This document shows positions 48,241 through 61,099 of a stretch of DNA of 64,000 nt, piece by piece. Under the pieces are notes generated by a model. That model saw nothing but the letters and a program-made list of their open reading frames with translations. It was not told where the DNA came from and searched no databases. This DNA is from Chondrosia reniformis (taxonomy: Eukaryota > Porifera > Demospongiae > Chondrillida > Chondrillidae), in contig OX359195.1 in NCBI GenBank assembly GCA_947172415.1, positions 1,054,001 to 1,118,000 on the forward strand, written 5' to 3'. How positions within the stretch are numbered: the stretch's first letter is position 1; each line of letters starts with the position of its first letter. The position numbers were made by a program, and so were the translations under genes.

Positions 48241-51200
48241 CAAGATGAATGGCAGATGTGCACTGATCAAAACTCTGGCTATACTTATTACTGGAATACT
48301 GTCACTAACAATGTATCCTGGACACTCCCACAAGGGGTCACTCCCACCAACCTACAGGACAAGGACACTTCTAACATTGATATGAGTGTGAGTGAAGAGA
48401 ACACTGGTGAAGTTGTGTATGGCCCAACCATCCTGGAGGAGGCGGAGTCAGGTGTCCCCTCCCCCTCCCCATGCACGGCAGAGATACAGGAGGAGACTGA
48501 TCTCCAGGAGAATGTAGATCCTGAGGAAGTTGACAAGACTGGTACCACTCTGAAATTGGATATACAAAATGGAAATGGGAATGAGGATTCAGAAGCCAAT
48601 CAAGATGGGGTCAGTTTAGTGGGTTATGTTCCTTCAGAATCAGATGAGTCGGACATTGATAACATGCTTGACAGTGCACTGGAGGCTATTCTGGAGGAGG
48701 GACCACGTAACGGAGACACACTGCCAACCAGTCAGAAACCAATCACAGAAGCTGGTCCAGATAGTCCTTTAGCTAAAAAGGCAAGAATAGCAGACAATTT
48801 AGAAGATGAAGAAAGTGTTACTAGAGATGATAGCAATAAAGATGATGTTGATGGTATGGAAGTGGGTGTGACTGATGATAAAGAGGGAGTGGCTAACTTG
48901 AAGCCCAACAATGGAAGTAATCGGCCTCAACTGCAAGACTGTTTTGAGGAGGAGAACTTGTGTAATCCCAATCTTAATAAGGTATGCATTGATTGAGGTA
49001 TGCATAGATAGTACACATTATGTAATAGATTCATAAGATTGCGTAATTCTATATACGTATATATATACATATGAAAAATCTAAGATACCATTTTCCTACA
49101 TGCTATGCCTATTCTGTTGTGTATATGTACACTGTCTTTGAGATGGTTCATCTTTTAGTCTTTTGAATGTCTAGAGATGCAGTCAGTTCTTTTAGATTCA
49201 AACGTTTTTACCCTGGCGATCTTCTTCAGTCAATTTCTGTTGAAATGTTCAAAAGACTAAAGATGGTCATATAGCAATTGCTTCTTTGTGTTTTTCCTCT
49301 CTACTGTATTAGGAGACTACAGAGTTCACTTGTAAAATGATTTTAAAGAGGCTAGCCCTATTAGGAGCTGTTACCATGGGAACACATCCACTTATTATAG
49401 AATTAATCAAAGTTGAGGTTTGTACATATATAATATATTGCACTGCTCTTCTCCACTATTGTCAGGTAGCATCTCATTTTACAGGTCAGAGTCAATGATT
49501 GGAGAGAGGGGGTGTTACCAACACAATATCTCTTGCAGAAATTAGAGGAAACTACCCTTGCCCTGAAAGAATATGAGACTCAAGTAGCTCCAACTGGATG
49601 GACTTTTGTTTGGGATAGGTGGGTGCTTTATGCATTTGGTATACCCACTTCAGATCACATGATAGTCACATGACATTTAAACTGACAAACTGTGCTGTAA
49701 TGCATCTTTGAAACTAAGCCTCTGAAAGTGTGGCTTGCACTAGTCTCCCTAGAGACATAGTAACTCGTTCAGTACACCAGAGGGAAGTTTGATTATAGGG
49801 ATTTCCTCATGGCAGAGCAAGTTTGATGTAGTCAGTTAGGAGGTGTGAGTTGCTATGGTAATGAATAATTCGGATTGTTATCTTCTAACATATGTACATG
49901 CATTTTACTGATCAAAGAATTATCTATTTTCTTATTAAATTGTGTATCTAACATTTAAATATTTACATATATTCTATGTAGTTGCAATCATTGAATATTT
50001 CTATTGCTATTCAGTGCTTTTGTACTAAACTCTATTCAGTTCCTCTAGTGACACAATATCGCTTCTTCCATTGTAATGTAGTGATTTTGAAAGGTATTAC
50101 TACTATAATGCTGTCACTGATAAGGCTTCATGGGACTTTCCCTCTGATGATGTCATAGAGGGTGGGGCCATAGGACAGGGAAGAGAAACTAGTGAAGAAC
50201 AGACTCCAATCAAAAGGCAGAAGAATGTACACACCTCCCACTCAAGAGAGACCACACCTCCACCAGGTATATAAGCTATATCAAGTAAAAATGAACAAAT
50301 TAGAGACTTTCAGATCAAAACTGATCTTGGCTCCGATGTCTCATCAGCGGAGTCTGGAGTTCTGGAACTTCACTTAATGGGAACCAGAGTCTTCCTAGTT
50401 TCCATTAAGTGAACTTCTGTTTCACCCATTTTAGCTGCATTGAACTTCTTATATACATTCTGTAGGTGTTGAAGAATTAATTGCTCTGCCTACAGTTGAG
50501 GGGGTGTGGCAAGATCCCCCTCCCCCTCCCCCTCCCTTAGAAGAAGGGGAAATCCCTCCCTCTCCTCCAACTCCCCCGTCTCCTCCTCCAGATGAAGAAG
50601 CAGAGAAGGATGAGTGATCCTGAAGAATTTATAGTTAAAGCTGAGCCTCAAATTTATTATGGTCCAGTGGGTCCTCCCGGAAGATTGAGTGATGTAAGTC
50701 TGCTCGTGTGAACTGTACAGTATATATCACATAAACTGGTAACATAAAGTGGGATATTTTTGAGGAAAGAACTTTTGGGAATCTTTGAAAAGGTCCTCAG
50801 AATAAATGTGATTCTTATTTCACTATTGCTGAGAGTGAGAGCTAATCATGTGAAACTCAAGAAAAATGGTGAAGGACATTTTTATGATTTTGGGGTTAGC
50901 TTGCAAATTAGAATAGTATAAAGCTAAACTAAAGATGTCATGTAGAGCCAATGAACTCCTCCCATATAAGGTGGTTAGAATCTAAGGATGATGGAAAAAC
51001 AAATAGTGTCAACGTCCCAATGTATGTGTCTGAAACATGAACACTCAAATGATCCATGTTCCTCACAATACAAGGGTACATTTCAAACTATGGTCCAGGG
51101 TGATCACTTTAGAGGGATCTCTCTATACTGAAATGGACGTGTAACACCTGTAGGTGACCAGTGAAGGTGTTGTGGGGTCAAGAGAAGGCAGTCCGAATCT

Positions 51201-51397
51201 GGACAGTGATTCAGAACCAAAGAAGAAGAAATCAAAGAAGGTCTGCTACCGAGTAGTAGTCAATAGTGTTACTTGTAAATGAATGATGCCCTACATACGT
51301 ACTTCCTCTGCAGGTTAAAGTTAGTGTACATGGAAGGAAAGGAAAGACCATCACATCACTCTTACAGAAGTGGTCAGGACTGCATCAGAACAATTAA

Positions 51398-52069
51398 CTT
51401 GTTACTTGTGTATCTTGATAGAAAATATTTTCAATACATTTCGATCGCGCGTCTATTGATATGATATATGATACGTATATATATATGATGAGTTTTATCT
51501 ATAATTCTTTTCAAATGAGATATGGCACCTCTATACTCTAATCTAATAAACTAAAATAAATATATACTGTTATAATGTTTCACATTACCATGGCAATGAG
51601 AGATGTACATAGTGTTCTCTGCCTCCATGTCATTTCATCAGATGACATGCATTGATAAAACAGAGAGCTCACTTAAGACCATTTAACATTCCTCATTGAT
51701 GATGAGAGGAAGTTACTGAGCAAGGTGGACCAGTGGGAGGCTATACAGGGAATATGTAGGCAACTACCCCTACATGTGACTGGTTGCTAGGAGACTGAGG
51801 GGAAATTAAAAGGTAGACTCCACCCATATGTGACTGGTTGCTAGGAGACTGAGGGGAACTTAGAAGGCATACTCCACCCATATGTGACTGGTTGCTAGGA
51901 GACTGAAGGGAAAATTACTAAATAGCAGACCTATATATCATTTCTCTTTACAACTGACTCTCTTCTCTGGTAATTATTGATATCTTATACAAAATAATAG
52001 TTTCAAACAAAAGGTTAATAATTAGTCACGAGTTCAAACAATAACAGTTTTGAAGAATAACAATCTGTT
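51398..52069. other. FNBP4-4 / NLR-C convergent intergenic spacer
   Basis: Holds FNBP4 3' flank, three units of the 60-bp minisatellite (51776-51915) and the block catttctctttacaactgac shared with the FNBP4-3 / NLR-B spacer (33051). The stops of the two convergent genes are 673 bases apart here and 375 at 32814-33189. No gene seen. Confidence 0.6.
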
Positions 52070-55000
52070 TCACAAGTAATCTGCATATGGCCCTGGAGCA
52101 AAAAGAGAAGAATTAAATATTCACAAGTTACATAACATAATGTATTCCTATAAATAACACAGTCCACATGTGAAACTATTTGGATTGAAATTAGTAAATC
52201 TACTGTTAACCAAACTACATGTACAAATATATGATGAAAGATATTCACTTACCTAACTCAACAATGAGTCTCAATTTCCTGTTGACCTTTCTTACATTAT
52301 CAATCACTTCCTGTTTAGGAGCATATTCTTCGTAATTCATCACCAGTTCCAACTCTCTGAGATTCTGATTGGCTGCTGCTCCCTTTAGAATGCTCTCTGC
52401 AACATTCCTCCAGTACATTTTACTCCATTGACTATCCACTGTCAACCTATCTAGTGTAGTGTTCTCCTTGACAGCTTGTTCAACTGATGTCAAGATATCT
52501 TCTTCAATGACATCCTGGATATTCTGTACAAGTGTATCCAGTACAATTAAAAACATGTACTACAATATGAAGTGATTACCTAATCTAAAACACTCAGAGG
52601 CCATTGACTGGAACAAGCTAGTCAAATAAACCTAAACTTTGTAATAAGCAGACTGGATATGCCTTTAATAAGTAAGAAAAGTAATATTTACTAGTGATAG
52701 GCAGTCAAGTGTACCTCAGACTGGTCTGTGTAAGTACTGATGGTGAGTTCTTTCAATGAAGTGTTGTCACGTAGACATCCAATAACACTAACAATGTCCA
52801 TCGATGTGATGTTGTAACAGAATTCATAACCAAATGCAACACTCTTCAATCCACTTTGTAGTAGTTGCACAAGTAATGCTCTATTTCCTGTCATTTGAAG
52901 GAACCAATCAGATTTCACTCTGCGAATTTATACATATTTAATGCTTATGTAATAGTTTGAAATGTTGCAGAGAGAGGCTATACATTGGCTACTAATCACT
53001 TGAAAGGGACACTTTACTGAACACAACCATTCTATTGAGATGACTGTATAGAGTACATGATCCTCATAGTTGATGAAACTTATTAAGTCCATAGGCAATA
53101 CATTCTGTACATAAAGTTATAAAACCTACCTTCAAAGTCACATTCCATCAGTTTAACTTGTTCCAATGAAGGATTCTGGATCATTCCCTTCAATATACTG
53201 GAGGTCAGTGTTTGATGTCTACCAACTTCCATGGTGACCTTCCTGAGTGTCCTGCACTGTCCAACTCCACATTCAACAAGATCAGTGAGACCTTCCTGTA
53301 TACACCACACATAACAGAGATGTGATATACACATGAGAATACACTATACAAAAGTGTCAGCTGAAATATCCTCTCACAATTGAGTGGATATAACAATAAA
53401 ATGTCTTCTGCTCAGAACAAGGTTAGCTGACATGATGTAAACATTGTATGGATGGAATAACTACATGGAAATGAGACAGCACTTCCAGTCTCTACATACC
53501 AGTTGATCTGAGAGAACAGTGAATGAGCAGAGAACTCTCTAATAATCAAATGGATTGGACTGGTCAGAAGGATTGACCATTTGAACTAATTTGCACCACA
53601 CAAGACACACCACTGATAAACAATACAGTTATTACGTAACTTTGTATAAGAACATTATTTGGAACAACTATGGGATAGCCATAAGACTGCTACACATTAT
53701 CAATTAAACAGGAGTAACAAAGTGAACCCTCTAAAGATAAGTTAGTTATGTCCATATACCTGAGAAGCAATACTAGTCAGTAGCTTCTGCACAGCCTTTC
53801 ACAGATCCTTGGAACCTTGGAACCCATTTCAGATACACATACAAGGGCTATATAGCTATGAGGATATATAGTGTTAGGTGTGTATGGGACAGAGTGGTGA
53901 ATGGGGAGAGTGAAGTGGAGAAGATAATATTATATCACACTCACAGGTAATGAAGTACTGTGCTTCAGTTCAAACTCAAACTCTTCTATTTCACTACTTC
54001 TAAGACAGTCAAACACTTCACAACATTGCGGCACTCCTTCCATCCTCCTGAGACAAAGTGTCTTTATTGAGCTCTTCTTCATACAACTCACAACACATGC
54101 TAGTAACTCTACACAATCAGCATCTACAAAATGTTACAAAATATACTATGTACAATCACACACCACCAGGTTATCAGAACTAGACCTCATATTGACAAGT
54201 TAACAAGCTATAACAACTTTACTACAATATTCACCCAAAATGTATAAAAGCAAAAGAGATCAATAGACTATTGAATATTTTGATAACAATACACTTACTT
54301 GAAAAGTGAATATTTACTTTCTTCATGTTTAGTTTGCCTTTGATACCAAACAAGAACACTTTCATCATATTCACACTACACCACTCAGCTAATGTCACAT
54401 CTTCCAGACTGGGGTGCCTCCTAATGCACTAGAGTATAAAGATGTTGATGGATCACTCAAGAATAACAATATATACAAGTGCTTATCTAAATAGAGAATT
54501 ACTACACATAAAGACATATCTCAACATTCACACTCAACACTGCACACAAGTGTCATACAGTGAGATCTCATGTGACCAGCAACCAATCACATGTAGTGAC
54601 TACAGCTGATTATAGAGTTGTCCCATAGCTGCATTCACTGGTTTGTGTCACATACATGATACACTATATAGCTGGATAGAATATGAACACATTCCCCTGG
54701 AATGGAACAAATATAAAGTGACCACTGACCAAATACAATACTCACTATTAATAGACTAAATACCTGACCATAAAGATTAACATTTCTCAACTAAAATATT
54801 AGCTGTTCTGTTTTACTTTACACTTGTATGTATTCCACAACTCACATTGACACTGGCATCAATATCACCACCTTCATATTCACATTGTTCCATCTCCATG
54901 GTAACCAATTGTGGTAGGTTGTCAAGTAAGACCTTTAAGTCTTCATGTGTAAAGTTGACACTCTTCAGACTAAGAGATTTTAACTGATGACAAGTAACTA

Positions 55001-58000
55001 CTGAGCTCATTAGCACACTTGCCTCCACATACTGATTAACTACATAGCAACAAGAAAGGATATAGTTTGTGGTATCATTTAAAGTTAGCAACCTCACAAC
55101 TCATAACTTGTGCAGTGAATGACAACACAAGTGACTCAGACTTGTGCAGTATGTAAACACACTAGGGACTGTCACATGTGACTATATTTAGATGATCACT
55201 TTCAATGATATTCACACAATACTAACAAGAAGATATTACATTCCATTGACATACACATTTGACATGACTCACTATTGAAATGTATCGCAAGGTGTTCAAG
55301 TCTCTTTGAATGAAATGAAACAATGTCGGACATTACTGAAATGTAATCTCTTCTCACTTTCTCAGATATCTGTACAGATATAAAATGTACCATGAATATT
55401 AAACAGTACTATTTACTTACATAAATGTACTGTATATAAGTTTGGTAAACATTTACAAAACAACACAATTCAAGAAGCCATAAAACTATACTTGGAGTTG
55501 GAAACTTACCCATTCTCCTTCTTGAAAGGTCAGTTTATTTAGTGAACTTTGCAACTTTAGAAAGTTTTGAAGTAGAACAGATTCTAGATTCTCTGAGGAA
55601 TCTATAGAAGGAATTACGAGTGATTAGTGTCATCAGTCCAGTCGAATATTCACACTTCAAAGATATTCACAAGCTGAAGGTATTAGGAGCAATCAATACA
55701 CACTGTACTGGATCTATTAATTTGTAACTTCTTCCATATATGGCATGTCAACAGTCTACAGAAGTGTTTATTCACACATCTCAACTTACAATATCAACTC
55801 ACCTTCAATTGTGACTTCTTCCAAATATGTCATCTTTCCAGATATTTGCTTAAAAAAGGGATCAGTTTTATCAGATGGATCCCAAACTGAAAGTCGTTTG
55901 ATGTGTCTGCTGATGGTCATCAGGTAAGCAAAACTGTTGAGCTGATGGGAACTGAGACCATAAATATCAACTCTACTGCAACACTCCATGAACCTTTGAC
56001 ACAGCTCTTCATTTCTGCTCTCTGCTACTGCTGTAGCAATCTCAGGGAAAGGGGTCCCTTTAGCAAACCTGTGATCATTGGTAAACGCAAGAGGCTCAAA
56101 CAAGAGGTCTCTCACAGCATCATTCTCTAGTCCTCCAATGCCGCAGAAGAAAAGGAATGGCATCTCGTAGTTGGAGTCTGATAAGACAAACTCTCCTCTC
56201 TTGTTGTACCCAAGAACAAGTCTCTCTTTCCAGAACTTTCCCTGTTCCTCGGCAGGTAACTGCTTGACTGCACAAGCTGCAAGGAACTCTTGAACTGTTC
56301 TGTGAAGAAAGTGGTATGATCCAGTGACTCCACCAAAGGCACTTCGATAAGAGATACAGTTCATTAGACCAAAATGATCATCTTCTGACAGCTCCAGATT
56401 GTGGAAGATGATGACATCTTCCTTTACACCATCCAAGGCAAGTTGACTCACTTTGGTCAAACGGGGACAGAGTCGCAGGACATCCTCAAAACTGCATATT
56501 TTCATTTCCACTCCATTCTTCTCAAAGTGTCGCTTCACAGTGAGGCAGATGATGCTTTTAAATAGATCACTGATTGTATCGGGAGGGGCCTCAAGGACAT
56601 CATTGACATAACATGTCATCAGCAGGATCAGAGGGATGAAGCACATGGCTTTGATTCGAGGCAGGGTAGAGTTCAGCCTTGCTAGTAAAGCATCAGCTAC
56701 AGAACTAGATGACTCTCGGTAGTACTCTCTTATGAACTGCTCAATCTCTTCCTCTCCAAATCCACTCACCTCGATGCGTCTGTCTATCTTGTCATGTAGA
56801 GGGGCTGATGCTCGTGGTCGGGATGTGATGATGAAGGAAGACTGGGGGAGGGTCTTGCCATTTAGAATGTCTGCAACCAGAGATCTCTCCTGTAGCTCTT
56901 CAGGGAACTCATCATAACCATCCATGATGAACAGTGTGTCCTTTCCCTTGTTGGCTGTGATGTACCGACTCAAAGTGGACACATCTTCTTCATCAAGACT
57001 TGCCCCAACATCACTGGTACAGCTACGAACTAGGTCCTCTACACTCAGTGTGGTATGCGAAGAAAGACCCCGGAGTACTACGCGAATGACGAGCTTGTAT
57101 TCACTGGCAAATGTACCCTCAGCAAACTTGTAGCACAGCTGTTTGGTCAGAGTGGACTTGCCTATACCAGGCTCTCCTTCCAGCAGGATGCACTTCTTTG
57201 GAGGTCGCACAGGCTCGTACTCCAAGATATCCTGCAGGACGATGGACTTTCCTTTGAAATGAGGACGCTCATGTTCATAAGGATGATGGTATCTGGAATA
57301 GTGGCTGATAAAATTTCCTTTGATGTCATGTGACTGACCAGTAACTGATGCTAGAACTACAGATGGAGCGCACTGTAGCTCAGCTTTTCTCACTTTCAAT
57401 TCTGGTGACTCTACGAGTTGGAGTTTGACAAAGTCCATTTTAGATAGCTTCAGAGACCAGTGGTTTGATATGACTGGACTTTGGTACACCTCCTTAAGTT
57501 TGGTCAGAGCATTCTGTACATTAGGAAGAAGGAGAATATGTATTTCATTAACTATTGTTACAGTATAAGTATTCAGGATGTCTAATATCTCTATACAGTA
57601 GAACGTCGATTATCCGAACGTCAATTATACGAATCGTTGATTATCCGAACGTCATCGCAAGATGCTGACTCAGCAAAATATGGCCGCCAACCAACGGAAG
57701 AGAACTATTAAGTGTAGACCAGAAGCTTGAGATCTGCAAGCGATTGAAGAAAGAGGCTGCTATTACTTCATTTTGGAAGGAATTGAATATATTGGGAAGT
57801 CGACAAGTTGTGATATAAAGCGAAATGAAGAAAAATTCATCACTTTTGTTGAGAAACTGCTTGCTGTTTGATTATACGTACTTTTTGATTTTACGTATAG
57901 GCCAATCCCCAATTAGTTCAGATAATCAACGTTCTACTGTATTATATGACCAACTGAACACGTAACTTAGCTCCCATATGCATGCGAAGTTGTATTTAAC

Positions 58001-60146
58001 AAAAAACCTGGTCTGTTCACACACATATAGAGAATATACTTCTATAATACTAGTTATTGTTTCTATTTTCTGAGGAATTTAAAGGGTGGATCTACCAATT
58101 TAAGTTATAAATAAAAAGAACAATTTACTCTAATAAAATGCAAGCTACGGTACCAGTCAGTAAAAACTGAACAGTCGACCCCCATCCCAGTGTTGACCTG
58201 TTCGTGAGCTGTTCAATAAACCCGTTCTAATCTTGCAACAGTTTTACCAGTCTGTCGACATCAAGTTGTTAACATGAGGAATGTTTATATGTGATATTTT
58301 TACACTACCAAACGATTGTAACACTTCTTGTACGTACGTGTGAAATACCTTTTGTTAACACGATAGTAGGGTAAAACCTTTCACTTTCAAAGTATTGCTA
58401 TACCCATCGTAAAACCGTCGGAAACCCGTGAGCAAACCGTACAAATACCTACGGGTACAATGTTCAGTTTTTACTGACTGGTACGGTATTATGAAGTATT
58501 GTAAATATACATTTTAACTGTTGCTATGTGAATACACTTACTTCACTAAGACCAGGAGTAACATCACTGGGAGGAGAAGTGGAGATAGCAAGATGTATTC
58601 CCTGATCTGAAGAGAGAAATTGTGTCATCATTAATAATACATATATATGTAACGCTAAAACACTTGTGGTTAATAAATGTGGTTCACAACGAAGATAGTA
58701 ATTTGATATATAAATGACCACACCCACACCTATATCCTCACCTTGTAGAAACTGGTCAATCAGTTGAGCTAGTTCTTGATGTCCGTCATGTGTAGTGTCA
58801 TCCTTCAGTGCTGCAGAGAGAGCTCCAAGTTTCCTTGTAGAAGGGTCTCCATCCAAGAGACTGTACAGGAACCTGTTAGCATCCTCCAACAGGGGACAAG
58901 CTTGAAGTCTCTGGAACTCTCCAACTGAAATGACATTAGCTGCTCTCAGAGAAGCACCAACTCTTTTGAAATCACATCTCCCAAGAAATGAATGGACAGT
59001 CTCACTGAGGAACTCTCTAACAACTCCTACATACATACATACATTGGCAAATAAAAAAAGTATTCATTGACCAGAACTTGAACATTTTAATAAAATATAC
59101 AACTGTTTGACTGACTTGTGATGGTTGCTGTCTGGTCTGCTGTTTGACTGACTTGTGGTTCTGTCTGGTCTGCAGTTTGACTGGCTTGTGGTTCTGTCTG
59201 GTCTGCAGTTTGACTGACTTGTGGTTCTGTCTGGTCTGCAGTTTGACTGACTTGTGGTTCTGTCTGGTCTGCAGTTTGACTGACTTGTGGTTCTGTTTGG
59301 GATAACTCTGATGACTCACATTCTCCTAATAAAGTAAAGAACATTCTATTCATTTCACTTGCACTTCTCCTTTTTACATTCTCAAATAAAAATGGCGGTT
59401 AGATAGTGGTCTTGTCTATGGAGAACCAACTCAGTATATAGGATCTATATGGTGGAACTAGTTCTATACTCACACTACTCAATACAGACTAGTGATCATG
59501 GTGCAGATTAAACGGATTCATATTGAGTTATGTGGACATAGAACCAACTGCTAACACTATTACATGTGACACTCACCATCACTGCATTTATTATACTTTG
59601 ATTTCTTAGAAGGTGGAACAGAGTCTTCTAAACAAGTGATTAAAAAGGAAGGAAATAAAGTCCCAAACATTCCTATGAAGTAATTTGAGTTATAATTAGA
59701 CTATCTAAGACTAATTGTTGTAACAGATTGTCAATCCTTACATCTTTATCACTGGAGAGATTGTCAATTCTTATTTATACAATGCACTGAATAAAATAGT
59801 TGTGGTTTAACACATTATCCAAGAAGGTTTACTGACCTGGTAGGAACTGTTTCACTAGTTCAGCGAGTCTCCTGTGACCTCTGTGAGTAGTGTCCATCTG
59901 TAGTGCATCACAGAGAGCCTCCAGTTTGTCACAACAAGGATCTCCTTCAAGGAGACTGTACAGGAACCTGTTAGCATCCTCCCTCTTCTGATAGTCCCTC
60001 AGAGTCTCACACTCGTCAGCTGAGATAACATTAGCTGCTCTCAGATGATCTGCCACTCTTCTCACGTCACACCACTCGAGGGCTGGATGGAGAGACTTCT
60101 GAAGGAACTCCCTCACTTCTCTGGGAGATATCTCTGTGGAAGCCAT
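52070..60146 (-). CDS. NLR-C: complete tandem-CARD NACHT-LRR receptor
   Basis: Exons in transcript order: 60148-59837 (ATG at 60146; CARD1, PREVREFLQKSL...NVISADECETL), 59627-59577, 59325-59116 (TEPQVSQTADQ repeats), 59026-58742 (CARD2), 58606-58542 (DQGIHLAISTSPPSDVTPGL), 57513-55803 (NACHT), LRR exons 55601-55510, 55369-55273, 55039-54846, 54428-54299, 54123-53945, 53295-53130, 52887-52715, 52514-52253, end 52092-52070 (GPYADYL, stop). The sum is exactly 1,316 codons with stop. The exon before NACHT and the first about 100 residues of the NACHT exon differ strongly from NLR-A and NLR-B, while CARD and NACHT cores are nearly identical. LRR exons vary mostly at predicted surface positions. 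A noncoding first exon probably ends at 60431. Confidence 0.87.
55803..57513 (-). CDS. NACHT exon of NLR-C
   Basis: 1,711-base open exon. It begins NALTKLKEVYQSPVISNHWS and includes a His/Tyr-rich stretch (HYSRYHHPYEHERPHF) absent from NLR-A and NLR-B. Near-identity to the sister genes resumes at ILEYEPVRPPKK and runs through GEPGIGKST, DGYDEFPEE and SRPRASAP. Confidence 0.92.
57596..57939. mobile_element. Pogo/Tigger-type deletion derivative, NLR-C intron
   Basis: Inverted ends CAGTAGAACGTCGATTATCC and CAGTAGAACGTTGATTATCT flanked by TA, the typical Tigger/pogo end. A plus-strand stretch starting at 57670 (MAANQRKRTIKCRPEA) and a later one (SCDIKRNEEKFITFVEKLL) look like pieces of the CENP-B-like DNA-binding region of the transposase, with the catalytic part gone. 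At 344 bases it cannot be autonomous. The corresponding introns of NLR-A and NLR-B lack it. Confidence 0.82.
58153..58481. mobile_element. MITE with 21-bp perfect inverted ends, NLR-C intron
   Basis: 58153-58173 is the exact reverse complement of 58461-58481 (outer end CCAGTCAGTAAAAACTGAAC), flanked by TA. No coding capacity; interior about 290 bases. The CAGTAAAAA core of the end also occurs in the 3246-3577 element (ATTCAGTAAAAAAGTTAAC), hinting at one transposase source. Absent from NLR-A and NLR-B. Confidence 0.82.
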
Positions 60147-60430
60147 ACCTACAGTAAAGTTATAGTATTAAGAGGTTGTCTGGTCAGATCAAGCAGTAGT
60201 ACAACAACAGTGAGTTGATGGAAATAGACAATAGGAAATTTAAATTACAAATAATGTTGAATGGATCTTAGACCAGATTCAACTAACCTTCAACTCAACC
60301 AAAACGAGGTCTCGTCCTTGTGATCAGAGACACGCCAACGCTTAGTTAACGTAAAAAGAAAACGACGTCTTAGAGCAAAACAAGTACAAGCGGAAGAGCG
60401 TAGAGGCCTACTTACGAGGGGCGTACTCAC

Positions 60431-60657
60431 GGGGATTCCCCTCGGCTGACCTCAATTGGGACAGTGCGGCGGTAAGAACAGACGTATACAGTAACTGGAG
60501 TAAAGCCCGCCCTCATGATCAGTGTACGTAGAAGATTCGAATTCGAATTAAGTCGAACACTGGAGCACCAACTTCTTCTGTGAATGTAATGAAACTCTTT
60601 GCTGGAGAAGAGATATAGTTGGCTACTCATGATCAATTAATATATATGTCACGTGAC
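60431..60657 (-). promoter_or_regulatory. NLR-C promoter and first exon with CACGTG palindrome
   Basis: gtcacgtgac at 60648-60657 followed by acttggagcagtggtgacta. The shared gaggtcagccgaggggaatc block ends at a gtgagt donor (60430-60425). Confidence 0.6.
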
Positions 60658-61099
60658 TTGGAGCAGTGGTGACTATGAACCATGCACGAATTTTCTCTTC
60701 TCCACAATTATTGTATATATATATTTCCTTTGCTTACGTAAACTGTATGTGCAACTGTAATACTTGTGGTTTGATTATCACTTCATGGAGAACTTGAGCT
60801 AGCAAATATAGCTATATGTGGATATCTGCATGTGAGTACTGATTTCAATTGCAATTAAGTCTTATCTTATTCATAACTCCATTTGCTAGAATATCAGTAC
60901 CAAATGTAAGTTGTAGTACCCAAAATTAATGGTTAGAGATTGGTAATTTATACACTCTATATGGCTATGTAGATATATTACATACATACGATGATATTGT
61001 AATACTGCAATAGCAATCACTATACAAAAGATGAAGAGAGTGTTTTAGCAAAATGTTCTGTCAGGCAAAGGCAGTTAATATAGTTATGCATGTAGTAAG
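60658..61099. other. Spacer between NLR-C promoter and PKMYT1 stop
   Basis: About 440 bases, collinear with 41176-41586. Probably PKMYT1 3' untranslated sequence plus NLR upstream DNA. No other feature. Confidence 0.55.

Larger units (their letters stand above)
42693..51397 (+). pseudogene. FNBP4: FNBP4-4: all nine exons, frame broken in exon 7
   Basis: Exons 42693-42916, 47245-47408, 48240-48981, 49313-49417, 49485-49618, 50082-50266, 50466-50693, 51154-51240, 51314-51397, all with the same borders and, except exon 7, the same lengths as FNBP4-1. Exon 7 is 228 instead of 239 bases: after EEAEKDE an eight-base loss gives an immediate TGA, which would remove the IYYGPVGPPGRLSD segment and the conserved C-terminal QKW end. 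Both WW domains and the acidic linker are intact, so a truncated protein is possible. Introns are collinear with FNBP4-1 apart from repeats. Could alternatively be an assembly or allele difference. Confidence 0.8.

Noticed and set aside
60427-60636. 69-codon minus-strand frame upstream of NLR-C
   Set aside because: Its end coincides with the shared first-exon donor, but it is not in frame with the CARD1 Met and is not kept in NLR-B; better read as untranslated exon.
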